A stretch of 64,000 nucleotides of DNA from Glycocaulis albus (GTDB lineage Bacteria; Pseudomonadota; Alphaproteobacteria; Caulobacterales; Maricaulaceae), in assembly GCF_014639075.1 (NCBI RefSeq), contig NZ_BMFS01000002.1:248001-312000 (forward strand), written 5' to 3'. A program made the position numbers and the translations under genes. Below the pieces are notes generated by a model. It had not been told where the DNA came from. It did not search any database and saw only the letters and a program-made list of their open reading frames with translations. This document shows positions 18,180 to 26,516 of the stretch, piece by piece (the first letter of the stretch is position 1; every line of letters starts with the position of its first letter).

Positions 18180-18707
18180 ATGCGCATCGACCAGATCTCC
18201 GCCGGTGTTAATCCCCCAGAGGACATCAATGTCATCATCGAGGTGCCGGTAGGCGGCGAACCGGTGAAATACGAAATGGACAAGGCCTCCGGCACGGTTT
18301 TTGTCGACCGCTTCCTGCACACGCCCATGCGCTATCCGTGCAATTACGGCTTCATGCCGCACACGCTGTCAGAGGACGGCGATCCGATTGACGTCATGGT
18401 GCTGGGCCAGACCACGCTGGTTCCGGGCTGCGTGGTGCGCGCGCGGCCCATCGGCGTGCTGATGATGGAAGACGAAAGCGGCATGGACGAGAAAATCCTC
18501 GCCTGCCCGCACCCCAAGCTGACCCCGCTCTATGACGACATCGTGGAATACACCGATGTCACCAAGGCGCAGATCATGCGCATCACCCACTTCTTCGAGC
18601 ACTACAAGGATCTCGAGCCCAATAAATGGGTGAAGATCATCGGCTGGGCGGATTCAAAACGCGCGCAGGAACTCATCATGGCATCGCTGGAGCGCGTGAA
18701 GGGCTGA
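18180..18707 (+). CDS. ppa: Inorganic pyrophosphatase (family I)
   Basis: A 175-residue soluble family I pyrophosphatase that hydrolyses PPi to two phosphates, pulling biosynthetic reactions forward. Start at ATG 18180, preceded by AGGAAGG. The Mg-binding signature [10 protein letters not shown] is intact, as are YPCNYGFMP and the final KRAQELI helix. Length equals bacterial homologues. A LOG-family gene follows on the same strand after 63 bases. Confidence 0.97.
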   Translation: MRIDQISAGVNPPEDINVIIEVPVGGEPVKYEMDKASGTVFVDRFLHTPMRYPCNYGFMPHTLSEDGDPIDVMVLGQTTLVPGCVVRARPIGVLMMEDESGMDEKILACPHPKLTPLYDDIVEYTDVTKAQIMRITHFFEHYKDLEPNKWVKIIGWADSKRAQELIMASLERVKG

Positions 18708-18741
18708 CAAAGCGGTTTGCGACCCTCGCGGCCTGTGCTGG

Positions 18742-18767
18742 TATCTCACTCCATAAGCAGTGAGATA
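18742..18767 (+). promoter_or_regulatory. 9-bp inverted repeat abutting the LOG-family start
   Basis: TATCTCACT-ccataagc-AGTGAGATA, a perfect nine-pair stem ending 3 bases before the ATG at 18771. In RNA it would occlude the ribosome-binding region; as DNA it could be an operator. No other Shine-Dalgarno is evident for this gene. Confidence 0.55.
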
Positions 18768-18770
18768 GCG

Positions 18771-19610
18771 ATGAAAAAGACCGAATTTGTCAGTGAAACC
18801 CTGCCCGGCGACCCGGTAGAGGCCTATGTGAACCCCGATTTCATGGGGTCACCGGATGCGCGCCCATTGCGCATTCTGGCCGAGTATCTTTACCCGAAGA
18901 AACAGTTCGAAACCCACAAGGTGGACGACACGATCCTGTTCTTCGGATCAGCCCGCATCCCTTGCCGGCAGGATGCCGAGGCGGCGCTGGAAACCGCGCG
19001 CAAGACCAGCGCGGACCTCAAGGCCGCAGAGCGCGCGGTGTTCATGTCGCAATATTACGAGGCAACGCGCGAGTTGGCCCGGCGGCTGACCGAATGGTCC
19101 CTCAATCTGGAGGACTGCCAGGAGCGCCGCTTCGTGGTCTGTACCGGCGCCGGCCCCGGCATCATGGAAGCGGCCAATCGCGGCGCCAGCGAAGCGGGCG
19201 GCGAGACGATCGGCCTTGGCATCACCCTGCCCAAGGAAGAAACCAACAACCCTTATGTCTCTCCGGAGCTCAATTTCGAGTTCCACTACTTCTTCACGCG
19301 TAAGTTCTGGTTTCTCTACCCGGCCAAGGCGCTCGTCCTGATGCCGGGCGGGTTCGGCACGCTCGATGAGCTGTTTGAAACCCTCACCCTCCTGCAGACG
19401 CGCAAGATGAAAAAGCGCCTGCCGGTGGTGCTCTTCGGATCGGAATACTGGGACAAGGTGTTGAACCTGCAGGCACTGGCCGATTTCGGCTCGATCAACC
19501 AGGAAGACCTGGACCTGATCTACCGCACCGACAGTGTGGACGATGCCTTCGACTATATCGTGGACGAGCTGTGCAAATACGCCCTGCCCAATCCCGGCAA
19601 GGGGATGTAG
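18771..19610 (+). CDS. LOG-family protein (putative nucleotide 5'-monophosphate phosphoribohydrolase)
   Basis: A 279-residue Rossmann-like protein. Motifs: CTGAGPGIMEAANRGA and PGGFGTLDELFE, the signature shared by LOG/YgdH proteins. Characterised relatives cleave AMP or cytokinin nucleotides to free the base. It is longer than the ~190-residue plant LOG type, with an extra N-terminal ~80 residues as in the larger bacterial group. Start at ATG 18771 because the coding similarity begins there and a 9-bp hairpin sits just before it. A 33-residue ORF follows with a strong ribosome site. Confidence 0.85.
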   Translation: MKKTEFVSETLPGDPVEAYVNPDFMGSPDARPLRILAEYLYPKKQFETHKVDDTILFFGSARIPCRQDAEAALETARKTSADLKAAERAVFMSQYYEATRELARRLTEWSLNLEDCQERRFVVCTGAGPGIMEAANRGASEAGGETIGLGITLPKEETNNPYVSPELNFEFHYFFTRKFWFLYPAKALVLMPGGFGTLDELFETLTLLQTRKMKKRLPVVLFGSEYWDKVLNLQALADFGSINQEDLDLIYRTDSVDDAFDYIVDELCKYALPNPGKGM

Positions 19611-19627
19611 CCAGGAGGTATCTGCCG

Positions 19628-19729
19628 GTGAGGGTCGTGGCGACGGCGGTGTTGCTGCTGGCGGTTCTGGTAATCCACCTTGTGATTTACCGTCCCGTGC
19701 AGTTCCTGCTGATCCACGCGCTGATATAG
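19628..19729 (+). CDS. 33-residue small membrane protein
   Basis: GTG-initiated frame with a near-perfect AGGAGG (19613-19618) 9 bases upstream. It begins 17 bases after the LOG gene stop. The product is one hydrophobic helix (VVATAVLLLAVLVIHLVIY) followed by RPVQFLLIHALI, so a single-pass inner-membrane microprotein. No family recognised. The strong Shine-Dalgarno and the position before a terminator support it, though its shortness means chance is not excluded. Confidence 0.55.
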   Translation: MRVVATAVLLLAVLVIHLVIYRPVQFLLIHALI

Positions 19730-19742
19730 GGCCTGTACTTGT

Positions 19743-19770
19743 AAAAAAGCCCGGCGGTTTCCCGCCGGGC
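19743..19770 (-). terminator. Intrinsic terminator between convergent transcripts
   Basis: Nine-pair stem GCCCGGCGG-tttc-CCGCCGGGC, followed on the minus strand by T6. It lies 26 bases past the stop of the secreted-protein gene and just after the small plus-strand membrane ORF, so it can serve both directions. Confidence 0.85.
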
Positions 19771-19796
19771 CTTCACATGCACTCTCCGGTTCCGGC

Positions 19797-20264
19797 CTAC
19801 TGGCTGTAAAGCTCGGAGATGTGGAGCTGCGCGTTCGCATTACGCGCTGAAGCATAGGTGCCCACCCAGATATCGTACTGGCCGGACATAGGGCTGTTCC
19901 AGCGCAGTGACGGGTTCAGGCCGTTGCCACCATCGTCATTGCAGTACCAGCGCCCGTCCGGGCCGTTGATGACCAGCGTGGTATCCGTGCCGGAATTCAC
20001 CGAGATGATCAGCGGCAGGCTGCCGGCCTGGAAGTTGAGGCGGACGTCCGGCGCGGTGGCAACATAGCCGCGGCAGCTGCCGCCCAGCGTTTGCGAAGCA
20101 TTGTTCTGACCGCCCGATTGCAGGTTGATGACATACGGATCAGGCGTAAAGCCGCCGCGCAGCGACACGGTGCCGTAAATCGGATTGAGGCGATAATCCT
20201 GCGCCATGCCCGCGGCAGCGAGCATTGCGACGCCGATAGCGGCGGTTGCGACAGTACGAAGCAT
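19797..20264 (-). CDS. Secreted protein with pre-peptidase-like beta domain
   Basis: A 155-residue protein with a clear Sec signal peptide (residues 1-22, ending GMAQ). The ~130-residue mature part looks like one beta-sandwich: a region near SGGQNNASQTLGGSCRGYV, then TLVINGPDGRWYCNDD and MSGQYDIWVGTY. This resembles bacterial pre-peptidase C-terminal (PPC) domains. Two Cys may form a disulfide. Start set at ATG 20264, with GGAG 9 bases upstream. No protease domain is attached and no partner gene is obvious. Terminator downstream. Confidence 0.7.
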   Translation of the reverse strand: MLRTVATAAIGVAMLAAAGMAQDYRLNPIYGTVSLRGGFTPDPYVINLQSGGQNNASQTLGGSCRGYVATAPDVRLNFQAGSLPLIISVNSGTDTTLVINGPDGRWYCNDDGGNGLNPSLRWNSPMSGQYDIWVGTYASARNANAQLHISELYSQ

Positions 20265-20435
20265 GGTCGTGATCTCCAAATGCGACCGGCTCGGCTCTCC
20301 GCCCCGGCCATGATGCGTCCCTCTTGCGAAGCAGACGCTATAATGAGGTCATGACATGGTAAAGCTAAAATACGCCGGGACTTTGATTTTTTTGCCAATC
20401 TGACAGCAAAGATCAGGCGGAAGACACCAAGATTA

Positions 20436-21320
20436 TCACGATGACAGTGCAGCCATGTGCCGCCATGACAGCAAGTCACCGGGCATCTGGCGGACAGTCC
20501 ACTGATAGGGCGTCTCGCTCCACGGCAGGATATAGGGGGTCATGTTGTCGAGCACATAATCCCCCTCATCGGTGCTCACGACCAGCACGGCGTGGCGGCC
20601 TGTCGCCAGCGAGTAACCAACTGCCAGAAACAGGGCGCTCTCCGGCACGCCAGCGGCGATGAGGGCCTGGCGCTTCTCCAGCGCATAATCCTCGCAATCC
20701 CCTTCCCCTGTACCTTCCAGCGTCAGTGGCAAGGTCCAGTATTCGCCAACCCCGTAGATCTCCTGGTCGTCACGGGGCCGGATCTGCATGTTTACGCTCT
20801 GGTTGACGCGGTTCAGAAGCCCGAATAGCTCCGGCGCCATCACCAGCCGTCCTTCGGCATCCACGCCAGCGCCGTCTTCCTGGGCCTGCTCCGGCTGTTG
20901 TCCGGTGTGCTTTTGCGCTTCCTCAACCGCGCCCGTATCCGCATCGTCCCACTCTTCGTCGCGGGTGACACTGCCGGCTTCCAGAAGGGTGATATCGGGC
21001 GCCGCGCGGCGCACCTTGGCCCCGTCCCCGGATACTGTTGGCAGCGTGGCACCTGTAGCGTCGGCCTCGCTGGTGTCCGCACTGGCAAGTGCCAGCGCCG
21101 GCTCCCCATGGGGAGTTGCAGCCTGCGCCAGCCCGCATATCTCCGGCGCGCGCCGGCACAGATCGATCAGGCCTGCCGGGGGCATGGCCACGCCCGCTAC
21201 CGGCATGTGCGATGAGGCCTGCGGCGTGGTTGCGCACGCGGTCACAGCCAATCCGGCAAGACATGAAACCGCAAGGCCGCGCACGATGCGCGTCAGTGAT
21301 TTGGGATCCAACCCGATCAT
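20436..21320 (-). CDS. Transglutaminase-like cysteine protease (BTLCP/DUF920) lipoprotein
   Basis: A 294-residue protein of the bacterial transglutaminase-like cysteine protease family, whose best-known member LapG cleaves surface adhesins. The catalytic triad is readable: Cys209 in GEGDCEDYAL, His243 in GRHAVLVV and Asp258 in YVLDN. The N-terminus has a lipoprotein-type signal ending AVTAC (Cys29). Between them lies a ~100-residue Ala/Asp/Glu/Gln-rich linker. Start at ATG 21320 with GGAGGGG six bases before it. No LapA-like adhesin or LapD receptor gene is in the window, so a LapG role is only possible. Confidence 0.8.
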   Translation of the reverse strand: MIGLDPKSLTRIVRGLAVSCLAGLAVTACATTPQASSHMPVAGVAMPPAGLIDLCRRAPEICGLAQAATPHGEPALALASADTSEADATGATLPTVSGDGAKVRRAAPDITLLEAGSVTRDEEWDDADTGAVEEAQKHTGQQPEQAQEDGAGVDAEGRLVMAPELFGLLNRVNQSVNMQIRPRDDQEIYGVGEYWTLPLTLEGTGEGDCEDYALEKRQALIAAGVPESALFLAVGYSLATGRHAVLVVSTDEGDYVLDNMTPYILPWSETPYQWTVRQMPGDLLSWRHMAALSS

Positions 21321-21583
21321 GACCACCCCTCCGTCCTGTTATCGGAGAGTGATCTTGAATAATGGGATTTAAGGTCACGCTATTTATTATAGTTAAGATA
21401 TTATTTATTGTAGCATTTTTTATAGTTAACTGCGATTAACAATAATGCTGGATTTACATCTGTAAGCATTGTTGAAATTTTGTTTACCATGATTTCTGCC
21501 GGATCCGGCTCCCCGTCTGGCGCGGCCATGCCTCCGCCGGGACGCGGAACCTTCGGGGAAGCGCCCTCACGCAAGCCGCTGCC
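21321..21583. other. AT-rich upstream region of the cysteine protease gene
   Basis: A 263-base gap with no gene. Bases 21360-21490 are strikingly AT-rich and carry two copies of TATTTATT(A/G)TAG and two of ATAGTTAA, spaced irregularly, plus GTTAA-N6-TTAAC. It is the only upstream region for the minus-strand protease gene, so a promoter with bound regulators or nucleoid protein is likely. No hairpin terminator for the upstream polysaccharide gene is evident. Confidence 0.5.
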
Positions 21584-23446
21584 TCAGGAGCCGCGCGCCA
21601 GCACAGTCTCGATCTCGGTGCGCAGTCCGCCAGAGGTCTCTGATGAGAAGCGGTGCAGCCAGCGCCTGTCCCTGATGGCCTGGGCACCCAGCTGCAGCCG
21701 GATGCCGCGGCGGTTGAGTTCGGTAAGCTGATCCCACGCTGAAGCGGCAATCTGCAGGCGCCATCGCAGCATGTTCCGCTCGCCATAGGGCGCAAGGTAG
21801 AAACTTTGGGCCAGTGCGGCCTGCCCGGCATCGGTCAGCTGGCCATGTTCTGCCAGATCGAGCCAGACCAGCCTGTTCCAGGCCGCCACCAGCCGCGGCT
21901 CGCGCTCGATGGCGGCTCGCGTGGCACGCCCGGCAAACTCCAGATCGGCGATGTCCGGCTCAATGGCACGCGCCGCATAGGCGTCCCGCAGATAGGCCGA
22001 TGGCGGCAGGCTGCCCTGCTGTGCAACCGCATGCATCGCTTCCGGCGTCAGCGTGTGGGCGAGATTGGCTTCAACACGCATCTGGCCCTGCCAGCCGGCA
22101 AGTCCGGCCACACAGGCCGCGGCCAGCACGAAAGCAAATCTGGAAAATACTGGCCCGGCGCCGCCGGCCGTTTGAGAGGGCGCGTGTCTGCTGCGCCCGG
22201 CGGCGGCGACCCCGGCACCAATGCCGAGAACCCATGCCCACCACCACATCACACCGGGCACTTCCAGGGCGAAGTCCGTCAGCCCATGCAGGATCACGAA
22301 CGCCGATATACAGATGACTGCCCGCAGATAGCCACGTTGGCGCCGCCGCACGCTGAAGCCCTGAGCGACACGCGATATCAGCCATACCACCGCCGCCCAC
22401 ATGACCAGCGCACCTGTCCAGCCAGCCTGCAGCAGCCATTGCAGGAAGACATTGTGAGCGGCATTGGTTGTGCCAAGCGAGCGGACCGTCTGGCTGGTCG
22501 TGAGGAGGTCATTGGTAAAGGCAAAACTGCCAAGACCGTGACCGGCCAGCGGGGCAAGCGCCACGGCGTTCCAGTAGACAGCAAACATCTCGGCTCTGGC
22601 GTTGTTGTCGATACTCTGGCCGAAGCGCGTGGCGGCAAGCTCCCCCGACACGGTCCATACCAGGCCGGCAATGACCAGAACCGCGACAAGCCCGGCAACG
22701 CCCAGCCCCGCACTGCGCTGGCTGACACCGCCCTGACGGGTCCACGCCAGAACATGCCAGCCTGCCAGCGCGAACGCGCTCAGCGCGCCGAACAGTATCC
22801 CGCCCCTGGAAGCCGTCAGCACCAGACAGGTTACCGGCACCAGTACCGCGACCAGTGACAGGGCCAGACCGGTCACGTGACGATTGAAGGCCGCCCAGCT
22901 TCCAACACTGCGCCTGATCTGGCCCAGCAACTCGCAAAGCCCCATGAGAGCGATCACGCCAAAGAAGGTTGCCGCCGTGTTGGCCGACAGGAAGCCGGCA
23001 GACAGGCGCGGCATGCTGCCGGTGCGCGGACCGAGCGTGAAATCGGCAAACGCCCAGATGCCGATCAGCACGCCGGCGGTCAGGCTGGCGCGCCACAGGC
23101 GTGCACCGGCATCTGGCTGGCTGGCGCTGCGAAAGGCGATCAGCCAGATGCAGCCGGCCGCGGCCAGGGCGGCAAATTCCGGGGCGGCGGTATCCATCCA
23201 GCCCATGGAGGCCTGAAAAATCGCAAAGGCGCACAGTGCAGTCAGCCCGACCCACACCGCCATGACGGGCCGGAAGGTGTGGCTGATAAGGGCTGCCAGC
23301 GCGGCAAGCGCGATCACTGCACTAGAGAAAATGGCCTTCGCCGCGGGGATGTCCGCGCCGAAATACACCGCTGCGCCAGCCAGTAATGACAGACAAAGAC
23401 CGGCAGGAAAGGCCAGCCGCGCATATGCCGAAAGGGATTCTGGCAT
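21584..23446 (-). CDS. O-antigen ligase/polymerase-like membrane protein
   Basis: A 620-residue protein with about 12 membrane helices in the first ~430 residues and a soluble C-terminal ~170 residues. The large loop motif RSLGTTNAAHNVFLQ and the preceding GHGLGSFAF match the Wzy_C/WaaL ligase domain, which joins undecaprenyl-linked glycan to an acceptor or polymerises repeat units. The helical tail (REPRLVAAWNRLVWLDLAE) looks TPR-like. Start at ATG 23446. Co-oriented with, and 22 bases after, the Wza-like gene. Whether it is ligase or polymerase cannot be decided; a separate Wzy candidate lies at 26.5 kb. Confidence 0.8.
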   Translation of the reverse strand: MPESLSAYARLAFPAGLCLSLLAGAAVYFGADIPAAKAIFSSAVIALAALAALISHTFRPVMAVWVGLTALCAFAIFQASMGWMDTAAPEFAALAAAGCIWLIAFRSASQPDAGARLWRASLTAGVLIGIWAFADFTLGPRTGSMPRLSAGFLSANTAATFFGVIALMGLCELLGQIRRSVGSWAAFNRHVTGLALSLVAVLVPVTCLVLTASRGGILFGALSAFALAGWHVLAWTRQGGVSQRSAGLGVAGLVAVLVIAGLVWTVSGELAATRFGQSIDNNARAEMFAVYWNAVALAPLAGHGLGSFAFTNDLLTTSQTVRSLGTTNAAHNVFLQWLLQAGWTGALVMWAAVVWLISRVAQGFSVRRRQRGYLRAVICISAFVILHGLTDFALEVPGVMWWWAWVLGIGAGVAAAGRSRHAPSQTAGGAGPVFSRFAFVLAAACVAGLAGWQGQMRVEANLAHTLTPEAMHAVAQQGSLPPSAYLRDAYAARAIEPDIADLEFAGRATRAAIEREPRLVAAWNRLVWLDLAEHGQLTDAGQAALAQSFYLAPYGERNMLRWRLQIAASAWDQLTELNRRGIRLQLGAQAIRDRRWLHRFSSETSGGLRTEIETVLARGS

Positions 23447-23468
23447 TCTCGCGCCCGGGCCGGTCGAT

Positions 23469-24068
23469 TTAGAAGAAGCGTTCGGCCACCCGGATCGTGT
23501 CACCCGGCTGCACCGGTGTGTTCACGGTCAGCGGGTACTCGACCTCCAGAGCCGAGCCGGCCCGCTTGATGAAGACACGCCGCGTATTGGCGCGGTAGGT
23601 AAAACCGCCCGCCGTGGCCACCGCATTGACGACGGTCAGGCCGGAGGTAAACGGGTATTCGCCCGGCTCGCGCACCTCGCCCATGATGTAGAAGGGGCGG
23701 AAATTCATGACCTCGGCGCTGACACGCGGATCATTGAGATAGCCGTCGCTGAGAGAGGCTTCGACCGCGCGCTGAAACTCCCGCAGGGTCAGGCCGCCTG
23801 CTGTTACCTCGCCGATAAGCGGAAGCGAGACCGCGCCGCTGCCATCCACGGTATACTCGCCGGACAGCGTGTCCTCGCCGAAAACGATTACACGCAGGCG
23901 GTCACCCGATCCCAGACGGTACTCGCTCTGCTCGCGCTGCTCCTCGGACGGGTCGGCAAGAACGACCCCGGCCCCCGTAGCGGCGTCGACAAACTCCGCC
24001 GATGACCCCGATGTCGCACAGGCAACGTTGGAGAAGGCGAGAACGAGCACAAGCAGAAGGCGGTACAT
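23469..24068 (-). CDS. Polysaccharide export lipoprotein (Wza/GumB-like)
   Basis: A 199-residue protein with lipoprotein signal (lipobox SNVAC, Cys about 17), then a Poly_export domain (YRLGSGDRLRVIVFGED onward) and one SLBB-type ligand-binding segment (FYIMGEVREPGEYPF to the end). Such proteins form the outer-membrane polysaccharide channel. It is short, comparable to GumB-type members rather than to ~380-residue Wza. Start at ATG 24068, preceded by GAGGGG. It pairs with the ligase-like gene downstream and implies export of the polymer made by the rest of the locus. Confidence 0.88.
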   Translation of the reverse strand: MYRLLLVLVLAFSNVACATSGSSAEFVDAATGAGVVLADPSEEQREQSEYRLGSGDRLRVIVFGEDTLSGEYTVDGSGAVSLPLIGEVTAGGLTLREFQRAVEASLSDGYLNDPRVSAEVMNFRPFYIMGEVREPGEYPFTSGLTVVNAVATAGGFTYRANTRRVFIKRAGSALEVEYPLTVNTPVQPGDTIRVAERFF

Positions 24069-24143
24069 CAGGTATCCCCTCGATACGTCCGAAGTGTCCA
24101 GCATGACCGTTTTGGTGGCCATGCCAACAGCTAGCCCGCTGAT

Positions 24144-24929
24144 TTAGCGTTCCCCACGCCGCGATTGCAAGAAAGTTACGCTACCGCCTTCCAGCCGGAC
24201 CGCCGTCAGAACACCTGTGAGATAGGCTCCGGTGTCGATCCCGATGCGCCGCGCATCATGATGATAATCCTGCTCAGGCGTGTGTCCGTGGACAACCTGG
24301 TATTCAAAATGCCGCGGCGAATTGATGAATTTCTCCCGGATCCAGTAGAAATCCTGCTCGCTCTGCTCTGACAGCGGCTTGGCCGGATCCACGCCGGCAT
24401 GGACGAAAATGTAGGGCGCCTCGACAACATACGGTTCCAGCCCGTCCAGAAAGGCCCGGTGATGGGGCGGCATTGCCGCAATCAGCGCCTGCTGCGCCTC
24501 CTGCCAGGCCTGGCCCCCGGCCTGCGCGGACGGCAGCTTCACCCCGTAGCCGGCCATCGTCTCGCCGCCGCCATACTGCGCCCAGACCGGCCCGGCCGCC
24601 GGGTCAGCCAGGAAATCCAGCATGGCCTCTTCATGGTTGCCTTTCAGGAAGCGTACCGCGAACGGCATGTCCGCCAGGGTGGACAGCCGCTCGATGACCC
24701 GCGCCGAGCCAAGCCCGCGGTCGATATAATCACCCAGCATGATCAGGGTACATTGCGTGCCATCGCCGGCAGTGAGCGCATCATCTCGGATCCGCGCCAG
24801 CATCGTGTCGAGAAGATCGTCCTGCCCGTGAACATCGCCAACGGCATAGAGCCGCACGCCCGGCGCAAGGCCCGGCCGGGCTGTGGCACGCGGACGCGGC
24901 GTGAACAGGGATTTGAGCCGGTCAAACAT
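24144..24929 (-). CDS. Serine/threonine-type metallophosphoesterase
   Basis: A 261-residue calcineurin-like phosphatase with motifs GDVHG (31-35), GDYIDRG (66-72), GNHE (97-100), and later VHAGVDP and VVHGHTP. These place the two-metal site of PPP-type bacterial phosphatases such as PrpA or ApaH-like enzymes. Start at ATG 24929. It lies between the export lipoprotein and the flippase gene of the polysaccharide locus. A regulatory role, for instance dephosphorylating a tyrosine or serine kinase system, is inference; no kinase is visible here. Confidence 0.88.
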   Translation of the reverse strand: MFDRLKSLFTPRPRATARPGLAPGVRLYAVGDVHGQDDLLDTMLARIRDDALTAGDGTQCTLIMLGDYIDRGLGSARVIERLSTLADMPFAVRFLKGNHEEAMLDFLADPAAGPVWAQYGGGETMAGYGVKLPSAQAGGQAWQEAQQALIAAMPPHHRAFLDGLEPYVVEAPYIFVHAGVDPAKPLSEQSEQDFYWIREKFINSPRHFEYQVVHGHTPEQDYHHDARRIGIDTGAYLTGVLTAVRLEGGSVTFLQSRRGER

Positions 24930-25148
24930 GAGCGGATGTATAGGCCGCACAGCCTGTCACCGCAACGCGCCCGGCCGGCCGGCACGCCCGCGCGCAGCAC
25001 GCACGCGCCACCGGCCGGAAAAACGCTAAAAGCGGGCGACTAATGCCTTGACATTGCGCCGTTCCGGACAAACGGTCCGGCCCGGGCAGCGTCTGGCACA
25101 CAGCGTGCATCGGCATGGCTGGCAGGCATTGCGGCCACGCGGGGAGTG

Positions 25149-26492
25149 ATGGACAGTTCTGACAACATGCCCGGCCCGCAAACCCCGCACCGGACGAGCC
25201 TGCGCGCCCGCGTGACGCGGCTGGCTTCGGGGCCAAAAACCGCAAAGGTCGCCGGCCTGACAATGCTGCGCGTCCTGGCAGCGCTGGCCAGCCTGATCTC
25301 GGTCATGGCGATTGTGCGTCTGTTCCCGGCGGACGCGGCAGGCGAGTTCTTCGTTTTCCTGACAGCTGCGCAATTCGTGGCCGGAGCCACCCTAGGCCCG
25401 CTTCTGATGCTATCGATCCGGTTCGGAGCAGTTCACAAGGCCGATGGCGACCGCGAGGCGCTGGGTCGGCTCATCCTGTTTGGCGGCGGTGCGATTGTCC
25501 TCGTGACCGGCCTCGTATTTCTGGCCCACCCGCTGGTGACGCAAAATGGCGCGCTTGTTCCCGGCGAGGCATGGGTCTTCGCCGCCGTGGCGGGGTTGGG
25601 CGGCGCCGTGATTTTTCTCGGCGCACTGGCGCGCGTGAATGACAAGGTCATCGGCGCGGTACTGCCGGACAATGTGCTACGGCCCGCAGCGCTGGCACTA
25701 GCCGCTACCCTGTTATGGGTAGCAGGCGCGGCGACATTTCCGGCACTCAGCGCAGCGTATTGCATTGTGCTGCTTGCGGTCGGCGCTGTGCTCGCGCTGA
25801 TGGCGCCCTGGCGGGCGGCGGGCCTTCCGCGTGGGGGCTTTGACAAATACCGGCCCTACTTGCGCGCCTACGGGCCGCTGGCGGCCTACGGGCTGGTATC
25901 AACCGCGCTGACCACGTTTGACATACTCATCGTCTCCGGCGCCGTGTCGATCGAAGCCGTACCCGCCTACAAGGCCGCCATCCAGTATGCGATGCTGCTG
26001 ACTACCGGTGTGATATTCGCCAATCTGATCTACGGCCCGCAGATTGCGATAGCCCACGCACAAGGCGACCTGCCCGCTCTGCAGCGCCTGGCCCGGTCCT
26101 CCTCGCGGCTGGCGCTGGGGTTTTACGCGATTGCCTTCGCGCCGCTGCTGACAGGCCCGTTCCTGTTCGAACTTGCCTTTGGCGCGGTAGGCCGCGAGGC
26201 ATGGGGGCTGGCGCTGATCCTGTGTGCCGGCAGGTTCGTCAATGCCTGGTTCGGCTCGGTCACGAACATTGCCAACCTCACCGGACGCACGACATTGCTG
26301 GCCCTTATGCAGGGGGGAAGCGTTGTTATACTGGTCGTACTGGGCTCGGTTCTGGGCGGACAGCTTGGAAGCGCAGGCATCGCTATCGCAGCGTCCACGG
26401 CATGCATTTTGTGGACAGTGGGCACCAAAATACTTCTTTCGCGAGTCACCAGGTTAGCTTTCGGGCCGTTTGCAGACGGAACAACAAAATAA
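25149..26492 (+). CDS. Wzx-like polysaccharide flippase
   Basis: A 447-residue polytopic membrane protein with about 12-14 helices beginning after a ~35-residue basic N-terminal segment. The layout and motifs such as VMAIVRLFPADAAGEFFVFLTAAQ in the first helices resemble the MVF/PST flippase superfamily, which moves lipid-linked repeat units across the inner membrane. The start at ATG 25149 has GGGGAG only two bases upstream; ATG 25167 is an alternative. The GC-rich composition ends near its 3' end, where an AT-rich island begins. Confidence 0.75.
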   Translation: MDSSDNMPGPQTPHRTSLRARVTRLASGPKTAKVAGLTMLRVLAALASLISVMAIVRLFPADAAGEFFVFLTAAQFVAGATLGPLLMLSIRFGAVHKADGDREALGRLILFGGGAIVLVTGLVFLAHPLVTQNGALVPGEAWVFAAVAGLGGAVIFLGALARVNDKVIGAVLPDNVLRPAALALAATLLWVAGAATFPALSAAYCIVLLAVGAVLALMAPWRAAGLPRGGFDKYRPYLRAYGPLAAYGLVSTALTTFDILIVSGAVSIEAVPAYKAAIQYAMLLTTGVIFANLIYGPQIAIAHAQGDLPALQRLARSSSRLALGFYAIAFAPLLTGPFLFELAFGAVGREAWGLALILCAGRFVNAWFGSVTNIANLTGRTTLLALMQGGSVVILVVLGSVLGGQLGSAGIAIAASTACILWTVGTKILLSRVTRLAFGPFADGTTK

Positions 26493-26516
26493 GCATCTCT
26501 AGATCCCGGAATACCA

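Noticed and set aside
21425-21445. CtrA site in the AT-rich tract (GTTAA-N6-TTAAC)
   Set aside because: Spacing is six, not the seven bases of the consensus, so kept only as a general repeat.
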